NCBI GenBank assembly: GCA_034387635.1
Contig: JAOANU010000019.1
Coordinates: forward strand, 1 to 64,000
Direction of reading: 5' to 3'
Length of the DNA: 64,000 nucleotides
Source: Rhodosporidiobolus odoratus
Taxonomy: Eukaryota; Basidiomycota; Microbotryomycetes; Sporidiobolales; Sporidiobolaceae
Position 1 is the stretch's first letter; each line of letters begins with the position of its first letter. The notes beneath the pieces were generated by a model. That model had not been told where the DNA came from and made no database searches. It worked only from the letters and a program-made list of their open reading frames with translations. A program made the translations under genes and the position numbers. This document shows, piece after piece, positions 36,745 through 48,146 of the stretch.

Positions 36745-39421
36745 ATGAACAAGGTCGACGGCGGTGTAACGGGCAGCAGGACCACAGGCTCACCTGCACC
36801 ACTAGCCTACGTTCTGATTCGATGGTTGTTTAGGCTGGTGTTGAAGGTGTTCTACTCGAGTATCGTGGTCGAAGGTGGGGAGCATGTACCGAGGGACGGA
36901 GAAGCTTGGTAAGTACACTCCCCTTCTCTTACATTCCTTGTAGTGCACGCCGAGCTCGTTTCAGTCGAGCTGCTGTGTGCTTCCGCCTTTTTTCCCCACT
37001 CTTCCCTTTCTTTCCTGCCAGACTCTCTGCTTCCACGAGCGGTACTCGCGCTATACCGACACGCTTCATCCCATCTACTAGTAGTGCGTGAGAGCGAGTC
37101 ACTCATGTCTGGAAACCTGCAGCTTCCTCTGCGCAAACCACTCCAACTCGCTCACCGACGCCCTTCTCCTCGTCACCACCGTGCCTTCCTCCCGACGATC
37201 CCTCATCCGCCTCACCGCCAAGGACACCCAATTCCACCGCGGCACCTTCTCCTCCTGGCTGATAGAAGCCGCCGGTACCCTCCCAATCCAACGCCCAAAA
37301 GACCATCTAAACCAGAAAATCGACAACTCAGCCGTCTTTGCCGAATTGGTCAATGCCCTCGAGAAGGGCGACATGATTGGGATGTTTCCTGAGGGGATGA
37401 GTCGGTATTATCCTGAGATTGCACCGTTGAAACAGGGGGTTAGTCGGATTGTGGCAGAGACGCTGGGGAGGATGAGGGAGAAGGGGAGGACGGACTTTCC
37501 GTTAAAGGTACAGACTTGCAGCAGTGCGTCAGCTGTTTCGTCTGCTCGCATTCTTCCAGCCTTCCCATTTCGCTTTCCGTGTCTCTTCGCATAGCTTCTC
37601 TATCTGCATCTCTCGTTGCCGTTCTTGGCCCTTGTCCTCGGCCTTTCATCGTTATGCTGTCAACTCCCTGACACGCGTATCTTCACGCAGTCACCTACCT
37701 GCACCGAAATCTCTTCCGCTCCGACGTCCTAGTCACCTTTCATCCCCCAATTCTCCTGACCCCAACTTCCCACCCTTCCCTCTCAAGCCCGCCAACTCCC
37801 CCCAACTCGACCTCGCCTTCCTCCTCTCCCACTCCACACGAAGCCGCCATCCGCTCCCTAACGTCCGAAATAGGCACCTCAATCCGGTCCGGAATCCTCG
37901 CCAGCCCGTCATGGGAAACTCTCCGATTAGCGCATACTGCACGACGGTTGTACGCGCCTCTGGGGACAAAGTTGACGCTGGGGGATCATGTGAGACTTAC
38001 TCAGAGGTTTATTGATGGCTTGGAGGGGAAGAGGGCGGAGAGGAGGTGGGATGGGACCGAGGATGAGGAGAAGGGGAAGAGGGCGGAGGGGGTTTGGAAG
38101 ACGCCTATGAGGGAGAAGGCGCCGAGAGATGGAGAGGGGTTCTTCGGTGTCGAGAGCGAGAAGGAGGCGATGACGGATGCGGAGGTCAGGGAGCTCAGGA
38201 AGGGATTGAAGGTGCGCTTTTTCCTGGCTCTTTCCTGCTCTACTGCGAACCCAGCTGAGTATTTATTGCTACTCTCTGCAGACGTATCAAGTACGAGCTC
38301 GACAGCGCTCTCTGCTGTACCGAAGGGTTGGCTGCTGACTTATTCTCCGTCGCAGGACCTTCTCTACTTGCATGGCCTCAAGGGTTGGTCACGCGCCCTC
38401 TCCAGTTTTTCTCCACCAGTGCTAATCCTTCGCGCTTACAGACGACCGCATCCGGAATCCTTGTCTCCTGCGGCGCCGTACCCTTCTCAAGCGTCTCCTG
38501 ATCCGCTTTGCCGGAGCCTGTTTCCTCTTCGCTGCGTCCCTGCCAGGGCTCTGGCTATGGGCGCCTGTCTTCTTCGTCACCCGACGGGCAAACAAGCGGC
38601 ATGTCAAAGGCGGGCCTGCATGGGAGTACGTCAATCGGATTATCGGATTTCAGCCTTCCGCCTTGATGTTGCGAGCTAACCGTCACGATCTACGTTCCGC
38701 AGCACGTACGACGAGATCGCTCAGACAAAGCTCGTCTATGGCCTCGGTGCCGGTGCTGGCGTCCTCACCGTCGGCTTCTTCCTAACCTTCCCCTTTCTCC
38801 CCTTCCTCAACCTCCCCGTCCTCCTCACCATCATGTGGCTCGGCCTCCGCACCCTAGAAGACCTCTTCTCCTCCCTTCGCGCCCTCCTCGCCCTACTCCG
38901 TCTCCTCCTTCTCGGGAAATCTCAGCTCAGAATGCTAAGGGAGATGAGGGATGGGTTGAGGGAAGAGGTGGAGAGATTGGCGGTGGAGAGGGCGGGGTTG
39001 CCGAGAGAGAGTGGGGGGTTCGTGAGGGAACGAGAGAGAAGGTTGAGGAGGTTGGGTTTGGGGAGGGTGGAGGAGGGGTTGAGGGGATGGGTTGGGTTCT
39101 TTGATCCGAGGAGGAGGAGGAAGAAAGGTATGTCGGATTTGCTCTCTGAAGTGTTGAGGCTTTGTGCACCAGCGCCTTCTCTCTGTCAAAGTGCGGACAT
39201 ATATGGCACCAGGCGAAAGTGAGCTGATCAAACTTCGTGGTTTGCGTTTTATCTGCCGCAGACTGGAACGAAGGTACGGTCTCTCTTCGCACTTTCTGAT
39301 CGCTTTGCCTCGTTCCTCCTGTCGGAGACCCTATGCTGACGTGCTGCTCGTCTTTACTGCAGCGCTCAAGCTGTTTGACCAGACCGAGTATGTCGAAGAC
39401 GAGGAGAAACCTGGAAAATGA
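36745..39421 (+). CDS. SCT1: Glycerol-3-phosphate / DHAP acyltransferase (Sct1/Gpt2 family)
   Basis: ER membrane enzyme for the first acylation step of phosphatidic acid and storage-lipid synthesis. LAYVLIRWLFRLVLKVFYSSIVVEGGEHVP leads into the catalytic block: NHSNSLTDALLL (HX4D), then KDTQFHRGTFSSWLIEAAGTLPIQRPKD, and FPEGMSRYYPEIAPLKQGVSRI (FPEGxS, with Met for the usual Thr). A long linker with an acidic/basic stretch precedes further hydrophobic segments (FAGACFLFAASLPGLWLW and LVYGLGAGAGVLTVGFFLTFPFLPFLNLPVLL). The tail is basic and coiled-coil-like, ending EYVEDEEKPGK. Length and the C-terminal membrane pair fit fungal Sct1/Gpt2 rather than the smaller LPA acyltransferases. At least seven introns. 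Confidence 0.88.
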
Positions 39422-39641
39422 GGGTAATACACTGTGACTAGTCTATTGGTGCATTACAAGCCATATGATAGCATTAGAATGCCTCGGACAAGGCCGGGTG
39501 AGTCAAGAATAAGCGGAAGGAGATAAGCGATCGAAAACAACCCCGGATTTCCCAAAGTTGGAAAAGTGACCGACGACAACGACAAGAGACCCTGACTTAC
39601 TCGACCTCTGTACGCTCGCTAGACCTGATCCCAAACCTACG

Positions 39642-42146
39642 ATGTATCGCCTAGCCCGCTCTACCCTGTCCTCGGCCCGCTGTGGCAGCTCTGCCCGTTC
39701 CTTGTCGACCTCCGCCCGCATCTCATCCCAGATCAATTCGACTTCCTCTTCTCCTGCTGTCCGATCTCAGCTCGGCCCTTCCCTTGTCTCTCGCACTTCT
39801 CCCCTCGCACCGGCAGCAAGGGCTCAGCTCGGCAGCAAAAGGTGGGCGTCGTCTTTGGACAACTATGTCGGTAAGTGGGGTTTCTTTTCTGCTCGATCAA
39901 ACATGGCCAGGTGGGTATGGACAGGTCTCTGAAGGGTGTATACCGTGTGATTGTGTAGGTGAGAAGTAGGGAGAGTCGGGCGGATGTACTTTACCCGGTT
40001 AAAGCAGAGGCGGTTCCTTCCGACTCGTCGCTCCCAAACTTCGCTCTTCCCTTTCCTCCAATATCTCTAACTCTACTCTTGCTCTGTTACCCCTATCACA
40101 CTACAGACATGTCTATTCCCGCTGAACGCAAGATCAAGGTCGAAAACCCCGTCGTCGAGGTCAGTTTCTCCCTCCGTCTCGGCCTGCCCTATCCCACTTC
40201 GCCGCCCCGCTTCTCCTCCACCTCGCACATTAGCTGACCATGCAGCACGCTCAAACAGATGGACGGTGACGAAATGACCCGCATCATGTGCGCAACCCCT
40301 TTCTTCCTTGCACATGCCGAAGCAGACGACTAATCCGCAACCCGCGGCCCGCTTCTCCCGGACAATTCCCTCCGCTCTCTTTCCATTCCTCCAGCTGGCA
40401 CAAGATCAAGAATGAACTCATCCTCCCCTTCCTCGACGTTGACATCAAATACTACGACCTTGGACTCGAGTACCGAGACCAGACGGATGACAAGGTTACC
40501 GTCGAGGCCGCAGAGGCTATCCTCAAGTACGGTGTGGGTGTCAAGGTGCGCCAAACTCTAGCATGTCCCTTCAGGATTCTTCGAGTGTACTGACATGCAT
40601 GCAATCACAGTGCGCGACCATCACCCCGGACGAGGCCCGTGTCGAGGAGTTCAAGTTGAAGAAGATGTGGAAGGTGCGTTCGTTCTCTGCTACTGCGGGT
40701 AGGCGACGAGCTGAGAGCCTCTGCACACAGTCCCCCAACGGTACCATCCGTAACATCCTCGGCGGAACTGTTTTCCGCGAGCCCATCATTGTCGAGAAGG
40801 TGCCCAAGGCCGTTCCCGGTTTGTGCCCTTCCCTTCCCTCTCGGGTCTTCCCTTGCTGACCTGGCGTCTCGGACCCGTAGGATGGACTAAGCCCATCATC
40901 GTCGGTCGTCACGCCCACGGTGACCAGTACCGTTCGACCGACATCGTCGTCCCCGCCGCCGGCAAACTCGAACTCGTCTACACCCCGGATGACAAGGCCA
41001 CCAAGCCGACCAACCTCGAAGTGTTCCACTTCAAGGGTCCCGGTGTCGGTCTCGCCATGTACAACACCAAGCAGTCTATCACCGACTTTGCTCAGTCGAG
41101 TTTCAAGCTCGCCATCGAAAAGAAGTTGCCGCTCGTGCGTTTTTCGCTCTTGCTCTGCTTCAGTCTTATGTGCCAGGAAGTGCGAGACTGACGCGTTTCG
41201 GACCTGCAGTACATGTCGACCAAGAACACCATCCTCAAGGGTTACGACGGTCAATGGAAGGACATCTTCCAAGAGATCTTTGACAACGAGTACAAGGCCA
41301 AGTTTGACGAGCTGGGCATCTGGTACGAGCACAGGCTTATTGACGACGTACGTGCCTCTCTTCGACTCGATATCGTGTCTCCTTCCATCTCTGACATTCC
41401 TGTTTTTCTCCTTTGCCTCGTCTTCCCCTTAACCGACGCCACCGCCCTCTCACGCCGTAGATGGTTGCTCAGATGATCAAGTCTTCTGGAGGATACATCA
41501 TGGCGCTCAAGAACTACGACGGAGACGTCCAGTCCGACATCGTCGCTCAAGGTTTCGGTTCTCTCGGTCTCATGTCCTCGGAACTGGTCACCCCCGATGG
41601 GAAAGTGATTGAATCGGAAGCGGCGCACGGCACCGTTACCCGCCATTACAGGGAGCATCAGAAGGGAAGGGAGACGTCGACCAACTCGATTGCGTCCATC
41701 TTTGCTTGGACGAGGGGGTTGATTTTCATGGGCAAGCGTGACGGTAACGAGCGTCTGGTGCAGTTCGGAAAGGACCTCGAGGCATGCTGTGTGGAGGCAG
41801 TCGACGAGCACGGTATGGCATTTCATCCTTCTACTTCGATGTTACCCTTTCTCCCTCGTCAGGGTTCATTCGCTTCCCTCTCGGGTCCTGATTGATTTCT
41901 CCGTACCTTCGCAGGTGTCATGACCAAGGACTTGGCGCTCTCCATTCACGGCAAAGCTATGACCAGGGAACACTACGTGCACGTCTTTTTTCCTTTCCTT
42001 TTCTCCTTCCCCCGATTCTTCGGTTCTTTCTCAAGTCTCGTGTTTCCACCGACCTGACACTTGCCTCTCCGCGCAGCAACACGGCCGAATTCCTTGACCA
42101 CATTCGGGAGCAGCTCACCAAGAAGTTCAACGCCCGGAGTGCATGA
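39642..42146 (+). CDS. IDP1: NADP-dependent isocitrate dehydrogenase
   Basis: Oxidative decarboxylation of isocitrate to 2-oxoglutarate with NADPH. Exon 1 ([21 protein letters not shown]...[11 protein letters not shown]) is a mitochondrial presequence. It splices to [18 protein letters not shown], then to a 29-nt exon [10 protein letters not shown] and on to [15 protein letters not shown]. Signature blocks are [37 protein letters not shown] (phosphate/substrate site), [44 protein letters not shown] (metal-binding Asp residues) and [17 protein letters not shown]. It ends KKFNARSA. About ten exons. The ATG at 40108 in exon 2 would give a cytosolic form. Confidence 0.93.
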
Positions 42147-42539
42147 ACTTGCTGAGGGTTGGTACGCAGAGGGAGGGGGAACAGGAGGGGAATGTATACT
42201 ATAGATACCATGTTTGCCTTGCCTCGCCCTGCCACGTCAGGTGCACAGTATTTCAATTGCCTACTTTTGTCACAACATTCTACCCTTCAACGGGTGGTGG
42301 TCGCATCTGAACTTTTGTTGATCCGAGGTGACACGCTCGAAGGCGTCAAGGTGTTTCACGCCCATGACAGAGGTGTTTATCACTGGAACAGCAGTCGGAA
42401 GCTACCAATTGACTGAGCGGGTCCTGCGAGAAGCGCGAGACGACGCCGCAATTGCTGCAGCCTTCTCCTCTGGCTGAACTGACATCGTCCCTCGCTCGCC
42501 TCATTAGCTTGGCGCATTCCAATCAGCTAATCCCACAGC
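42147..42539. other. Intergenic region
   Basis: Nearly 400 bp between the IDP gene and the La-related gene, both plus. No coding structure is seen. Confidence 0.4.
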
Positions 42540-45114
42540 ATGGCAGACGACCTCTTCTCGCCTCCACCTTCCCGCGCAGCCTCTCTCGACCCCGCCTCAT
42601 CTTCATCAGCCGCCCCGTCTTTGCCCGTCTCGACTGCACCGGCAATAGCCGCAGGCGCTTTCGTACCGCGAGCAGTTAAAAGGAAACCAACTGCGCGTAA
42701 GCCTGCCGCAGTCGCAGCTTCACTGGCTGGGTCTCAACCGTCACCGTCGCCGTCTATCGTCGCGGCACCCTCGCCAGCACCGTCAGCACCGTCCAATGCA
42801 GCGAAGAAGGAAACACAGAAGGTCGATCACAAGGAACGGGAACGGCTAGAGGGCATATTGCAGGCGGTTGAGGGTTGTTTGAGTGACTGGGGTCTGAGCA
42901 TGTATGGACGAGGGGAGTCGGGCTTGCTTTCACTGCTGAAGCGAGGGAATGGCTGTACGTCTCTCATCTGACTCGTGTACCGCTGTGGCCAGCTCCTTGG
43001 CAATACTGACGACGACGCCGTTTTCTCCCTTGCTTTGCGTCTTCGAACTTGGTTCTCGCAGCGGTCCATGTCTCGTCCATACTGGCCTTGAACCCAGTCA
43101 GAGCTTTGACGGGAACAATGCCTGACGTGCAAAAGGCGCTGAGGCTGCGAGAGAGTCCTTTGATTGCGGTACGTCCTTTTCCTTGACCGTGCCTTTGAGC
43201 TGTTGTCTTCCAGATCCCGCTAGTTTCTCACCCTGAGAATACTACAAGCTGACAACAGTGCTGCTACGCCGTCCACAGATCGATGCAGCGGGTTTCCGGA
43301 TCAACAGGAGAGTACAGCCGGACTACGAAAAGCTCCAACAAATGCAGCTCGCAGAATGGGACGACGCGGTCATCTACCTTGTGCGTCCCGATGATCGAAT
43401 AGATCTCCCCATAGATCCGATACGCTGACTGACCCTCAATCATTGCAGGAAAACATCCCTCTTCTGCCATCAGCCGACCCTTCTCTCCCTATTCTTCTTT
43501 CGTCTCTCCTCCCTTCTTACCCTCAGAAGCTCGTTCTGCCGCCTCTCTTCGACAAAGACAACCCACCGTCACTCGCTGCCGAAGAGGAAGACGCGGCGGA
43601 AGATCGGGGAATCAGCCAATCCGAGCTGTTCGCCCAAAGTCAGCGGGAAAAGGAAGGTGGAGTGGTCGAGAAGAAGCCGAGGGCTTTGCCGAAAGGCGGT
43701 GGGCCGTTCAAGGGCTATGCTTTTGTGGTGCTGGCTGGAAAGGGGGAAGTCGAGCGAGTCCTCGAGCAATGGCGATGGGAGACGGACGACGGTGAAGCGG
43801 TGTCGAGGGAGGTATCGCCAGAGGCGCAGTCTGGTGGAGCGCAGGATGGGGAAGATGAGCTGATGCAGGATGGAGAAAATGGTCAAGCAGGCAAAGGGAA
43901 GGGCAAAGAGAAGGTCAGGGCAACCCCGCTGGAAAGGGCTAAACGGAGCGGGATGAGGGCGCTGAGCTAGTACGTCACCCCATTCTTCTGTTTCCCTTTG
44001 CTCATGCGTGTACTTACCTATCTTCGCTTGCAGCTCTGGCTGGCTCGACCTCAAGCGGGAGTACCTTGCATACCACCGGAACCTGACCACTCTACTCGAG
44101 GCGCAAGGATCAGGCGAGCTCGACCGGATTCGCAACCCTCCCAAGCGCGATCAGCCTCCTCATCTCGCGCAACAGAAGCAACAACGGGGCAACAAGCGAG
44201 CTGCGTCGCCTTCCGCCACGGCCCAGTCCGGCGGCGACAACAGTAAACATCCTCACCACCCTTCTTCCGATGGACACGCACACCCTCCACCGCCTGCGAA
44301 GAAACCTAAATCCACGCCAAACCCAGCCCCAGACGAGCTTCTGTCGTTCTCTCGCCGTATCTCGAAACTTCGAACCCCTCCTCCCGCCTTGGACCGTGAC
44401 TCGTCGGCTGCGTTATCGGTTCAGGGCGCGTACCCCGAAGGTTGCGTATTGTGGCTCAGAAATGTACACGAGAAGAGTACGAAGACGAGCCTGAAGGCGT
44501 TGTTTGGGGCGTTGCTCGAGCAGTTGCAGGAGGGAAGTGGGAAGGGAGTAGAGTTCGTGGATTATGAGAAAGGGGCAGGAATGGTGCGGCTATGTCTCAC
44601 TCCCGCAATCACTCCGCTGCTTTTTCGGCGGCGGTGGCGCGAGATCGGATTCGCCGTGCTCATGCGTTCCCGCCCTTCCCCGAAACAGTGCTACCTCCGC
44701 CTTTCCTCCTCTTCCCTTTCCTACATACTCCTCGACCATCTGGAGTCGACCCCTTCTCTCCACCTCGCCCAATCTTCTCTCTCGCCCGTCTCTTCTCTGT
44801 CACCGTCAGCCCTTCAAGCCGCCGAAACCGACCTTCGACGACCTCTGATCCCTTCACTCCTGGCGGGCGAGCAAGAGCGGCGGTATTGGGCTGCTGTTCC
44901 AGAGCCGCTGCGGAGGAAGGCGAGGGAGAACGCGCAGGGACGCGTTGGGCTGGTACAGCAGCCAAAGAGGGGCAAAGGGCAAAATGGGGAAGACGAGGAT
45001 GTCAAGCCTTTCTTGAGTGAGGAGGAGGAAGACGTGAAACCTCTCAGTAAAGAGGAGGAGGAGAAGAAGCCGAAGGCAAAGGCGGGCAAGCGGAAACGCC
45101 CAAACAAATCGTAG
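42540..45114 (+). CDS. LARP7/Pof8-like La-related protein
   Basis: RNA-binding protein of the LARP7 group, which holds U6 and/or telomerase RNA. An Ala/Pro/Ser-rich leader precedes a degenerate La motif: RERLEGILQAVEGCLSDWGLSMYGRGESGLLSLLKRGNG, then VSSILALNPVRALTG and VQKALRLRESPLIAIDAAGFRINRRVQP. A middle region (DAVIYLENIPL ... PFKGYAFVVLAGKGEVERVL) looks like RRM1 with a strong RNP-type GYAFVVL. The C-terminal xRRM-like fold starts GCVLWLRNVHEKSTKTSLKALFGALLEQL, continues GVEFVDYEKGAGM, then CYLRLSSSSLSYILLDHLE, with a helical extension (LLAGEQERRYWAAVPEPLRRKA). The order La, RRM1, xRRM fits LARP7/Pof8 better than genuine La. The acidic/Lys tail ends KRPNKS. Four or five introns; the junction near 44590 skips a cryptic open frame. 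Confidence 0.62.
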
Positions 45115-45256
45115 TGCCCTGATTCTCGCTGAACGCAGCTGTTTGTAGCTGTTTGTCTTTCTGCTCGCACCTTCCGGACCTTCCGGCTTGCGCTTTCGCT
45201 GAGACCCAAAGAGTCTCACCGGATGCTGGCATGCACGTTCGGCGAGCCGGATCAGA

Positions 45257-45608
45257 CTACCAAGAGGGACGCTTTTTCGGCCATGTCCACTTTTCCTTGG
45301 CTTGTACCCACCCTGTCTCCTTTATCACCCTCATCCATCCCGATGTTCTGTTCTCCCTCTGACCGGAAAACTCGGACGCCGCCTTGACAGCCTGGTCGTA
45401 GGTATACTCTTCGAGCTTGCGCCACTCCTCCTCGTTTGTCGGACTTCCCAGCAGCCCCTCGTTCGCCTTGTTCTGGTGGAACAGGAACGCCCTACTCCGA
45501 GACTCGACCGCGAGTTTGATTATGTCATACCCACGGCCTCCACAAGCTGAGCAGCGCGTTCCCGTCTCCTTGCCACGCACGCAGTATTCGACGGTGGCTC
45601 AACTGCAT
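45257..45608 (-). CDS. Small hypothetical protein (candidate)
   Basis: An open exon at 45546-45257 reads GRGYDIIKLAVESRSRAFLF...EEWRKLEEYTYDQAVKAASEF...KEKWTWPKKRPSW-stop. It looks protein-like: charged helices, even composition, no repeats. A start exon MQLSHRRIL could be joined through a 34-nt intron (45580-45547), which is very short. No family is recognised. It converges on the La-related gene. Confidence 0.35.
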
Positions 45609-45941
45609 TCTAGCTTCATCAGCTCAATTTACCCTTACTCAGCCGCTTCCCTGCGCTCTCGAGCGATGTCTGCCTCCGACAAGAGGGGCCGAGACGACTC
45701 GGAAGTGCTCTGCTTGTGCCGCCGCGAAATTCTCCAAGCGCTGGGCAAGTCAGAGATATCTTGCACTAAGCAATGAAAGCTATAGTGAGTCAAAAGGGCC
45801 CCCTGGGGTTGTCATGGCCGCGGGCAAAAAGCGCGCAACCTCATCTAGCTTTCTCGAACTTTCTCGTGTACTCCTTTCTCTCGATATTCACGCTCTGCAG
45901 TTGTCAACACTAATCAGCAATATGTTGATATCCGGTTCTTG

Positions 45942-47733
45942 GCCATTCCGGCTCGCCGCAAAAACAGCTCACCCAAAACGGCACACCTGAACTCGACCGC
46001 CCAACCTTTCTCTCCGCCCGCGCCCTTTTGACCTTCTCAACTCGCTTCGATAAGCTTGATCTCGCCAGCTACAGACTCTCCAGTTCTGCCAAGCTCACAC
46101 AGGCCGTAGGGATTGTGCTTCCAACCCCTGTCCTCGCCACAAGCTGGTTCGAGGCGCCTTGTCTCCGCCGGATCGCATTTCTTCCGCTGTAACCCCCTTA
46201 GACAGCTTTTCTATGCCCATACGCTAGGCACTAGCAATTCATACGGCGCACAGGATCCTCTAAGATGAGCCATCAGCTGCTCGGGCCTTCTCGGAGCCGG
46301 CTTGGCGACGTGTCTGACCAGTGGCCGCTCTTCGTTTCTTTGCTTCCTATACTTCACTTCCGGTCACAAAGGATACCCAAGCGCTATATCCCTCGGTAGG
46401 TCCACCCTCGCGGTGCTACAGGGTATTCTGTCGCTACTCCTGACCCGAGCTTGGCCCGCCTGGCCGATTCAACCCTTCAAGCATCTTTTCCCCTTTCTTT
46501 CCTCCGCCGACAGCACAACAGAATGGATATGAGCGGTATGGACATGGGTGGAACCGGCATGGGTGACATGGATATGGGATCTGGAGGATCTGGAGCTGCT
46601 TGCAAGGTATGTTGATCCCGTGGATCCGACTCGCTCAGGCAAACACTGATTGCTTCCCGCCTTTTCTTTGCAGATCTCGTGAGTGGACTATTTTTCGCTG
46701 CCTGTGAGACGGTACGCATTGGGTGGTACTGAAGTTCGACCCCTCTTCATGCAGGATGCTCTGGAACTGGTACACCATAGACGGTCAGTCCACCTCTTTC
46801 TCGAGCTTTTCCCTCGGACCTGGCTGCTGACTCGCTCTTATCCGACGTGCCTTGATCACAGCCTGCTTCCTATCCGAGCAGTGGCACGTTCGTAGCATAG
46901 GCGACTATGTCGGCACAATCTTCGGAGTAAGCCATGCTTTTTCTGGCCGTTCTTCCTCACTTCCCACTTCTTCCCCCTCCAACCTCGCCGACCCTTAATC
47001 CGGCGGTCTCTCGCCCACTTCCCGGTACTCTGCTCAGACGTGCGCTGGTGTACCCCAGACTGACCTTTGTCACGTCTGCAGGTCTTCTTCATCGTCGTCG
47101 CCCTCGAAGGCGTCCGTCGCCTGTCCCGGGAGTACGATCGCTCGATCCGCCGCGCCTACTACGTGCGAGAGGACCGTGCGCTTTCTGCATTGGCGAAGAA
47201 CTCGGATGCGCTCGCGGTGAGCAAGGCCGCCCCGTTCCGGTACGCGACTCTCTTCTTCCTTCCTCCCGTTGCTGTCGATGTGAAGACAGGGGGTCAGGCT
47301 ACTGACGGAGTTCGACATACTTAGCCCGAGCTTCACAGAGCATGTGGTCAGGAGCTTGTTCTACGGCGTGCAGTTCGGGACTGCCTGTGAGCTTTTCCTC
47401 TTCCTCTCTTCTTGCGAGAAAGTCTTGCTAATCGTCCGGTCCGCAGACATCCTCATGCTGTACGCCTCCTCATGCACAATACCATATAACTTCTATCACT
47501 GACGCAGTGGACGTGCCCGCAGGCTTGCCATGTATTTCAACGGAGGAATCATCCTCGCGATCATCGTAGGCGGGTTTGTCGGTTACGGTCTGTTCGCCGT
47601 ACGTCTGGCATGTTCTTCCCTGACCCGTGCGGCGAGGAGACTGAGAGCTCTCGCCGACAGCGCGACACCGCCACGCCAGAGGGTAGGGTTGGCGACGATT
47701 CGGCAGCGGCGAGGGGAGAGTGCTGTTGCTGAT
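45942..47733. repeat. Inverted duplication, copy B (copper transporter block)
   Basis: Reverse-complement partner of 23418-25213, 22 kb away. Both carry a complete transporter gene plus about 580 bp of upstream sequence. Homology ends at the stop codon (TGAT) on one side. Confidence 0.9.
46523..47732 (+). CDS. CTR2: Ctr-type copper transporter, copy B
   Basis: Inverted duplicate of the gene at 23419-24631, with the same exon plan, Met-rich N-terminus and 5-nt microexon (46674-46678). Differences seen in the protein are few: SIGDYVGTIFG for SVGDYVGTIIG, RSLFYG for RSVFYG, and a changed tail (ETESSRR and PEGRVGDD). The last intronic acceptor is conserved. A 3-nt deletion in the tail keeps the frame, and the product still ends GECCC-stop. 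Intact reading through eight exons argues for function. It converges on a decayed ferric/cupric reductase gene. Confidence 0.88.
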
Positions 47734-48146
47734 TGCGCCCAGCCAGCCGACGTCGTTCCCTGCTTGTTCACTTTCGTACGTCTCGTCCGTCATGCAGAAC
47801 AGTGCAGTACCTCAATCAGCATGCATGGCAGTTGACCAGCGAGCGAGGAGACAGAGAAAAGCACCGCGTTTCCAGCCGAGGCTCCCATCTGTCCGTCTAC
47901 CTCAGCGGCTTCATGAGCATACCTCGGCAATGACAAGCGGTACCGAAGAGAGCGCGAACTGGAACTTCAGGGCATGCTATGAGCCGAAGAGTCACGCGAT
48001 GATGCTGAACGTTGGACTGAGTGGTGAGATTGCACAGACTGACTAAGAAAGAAAACACGTCGACAACTGCACGTGGACACTAGACGACCCATTGCGCGGC
48101 TCGAGAGAACGCAGTAGAAGGAAAGATGTGGAGGCACCTACTCATC
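47734..48146. other. Convergent 3' region between transporter B and the reductase relic
   Basis: 410 bp, no coding structure seen. It is not part of the inverted duplication. Confidence 0.4.
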
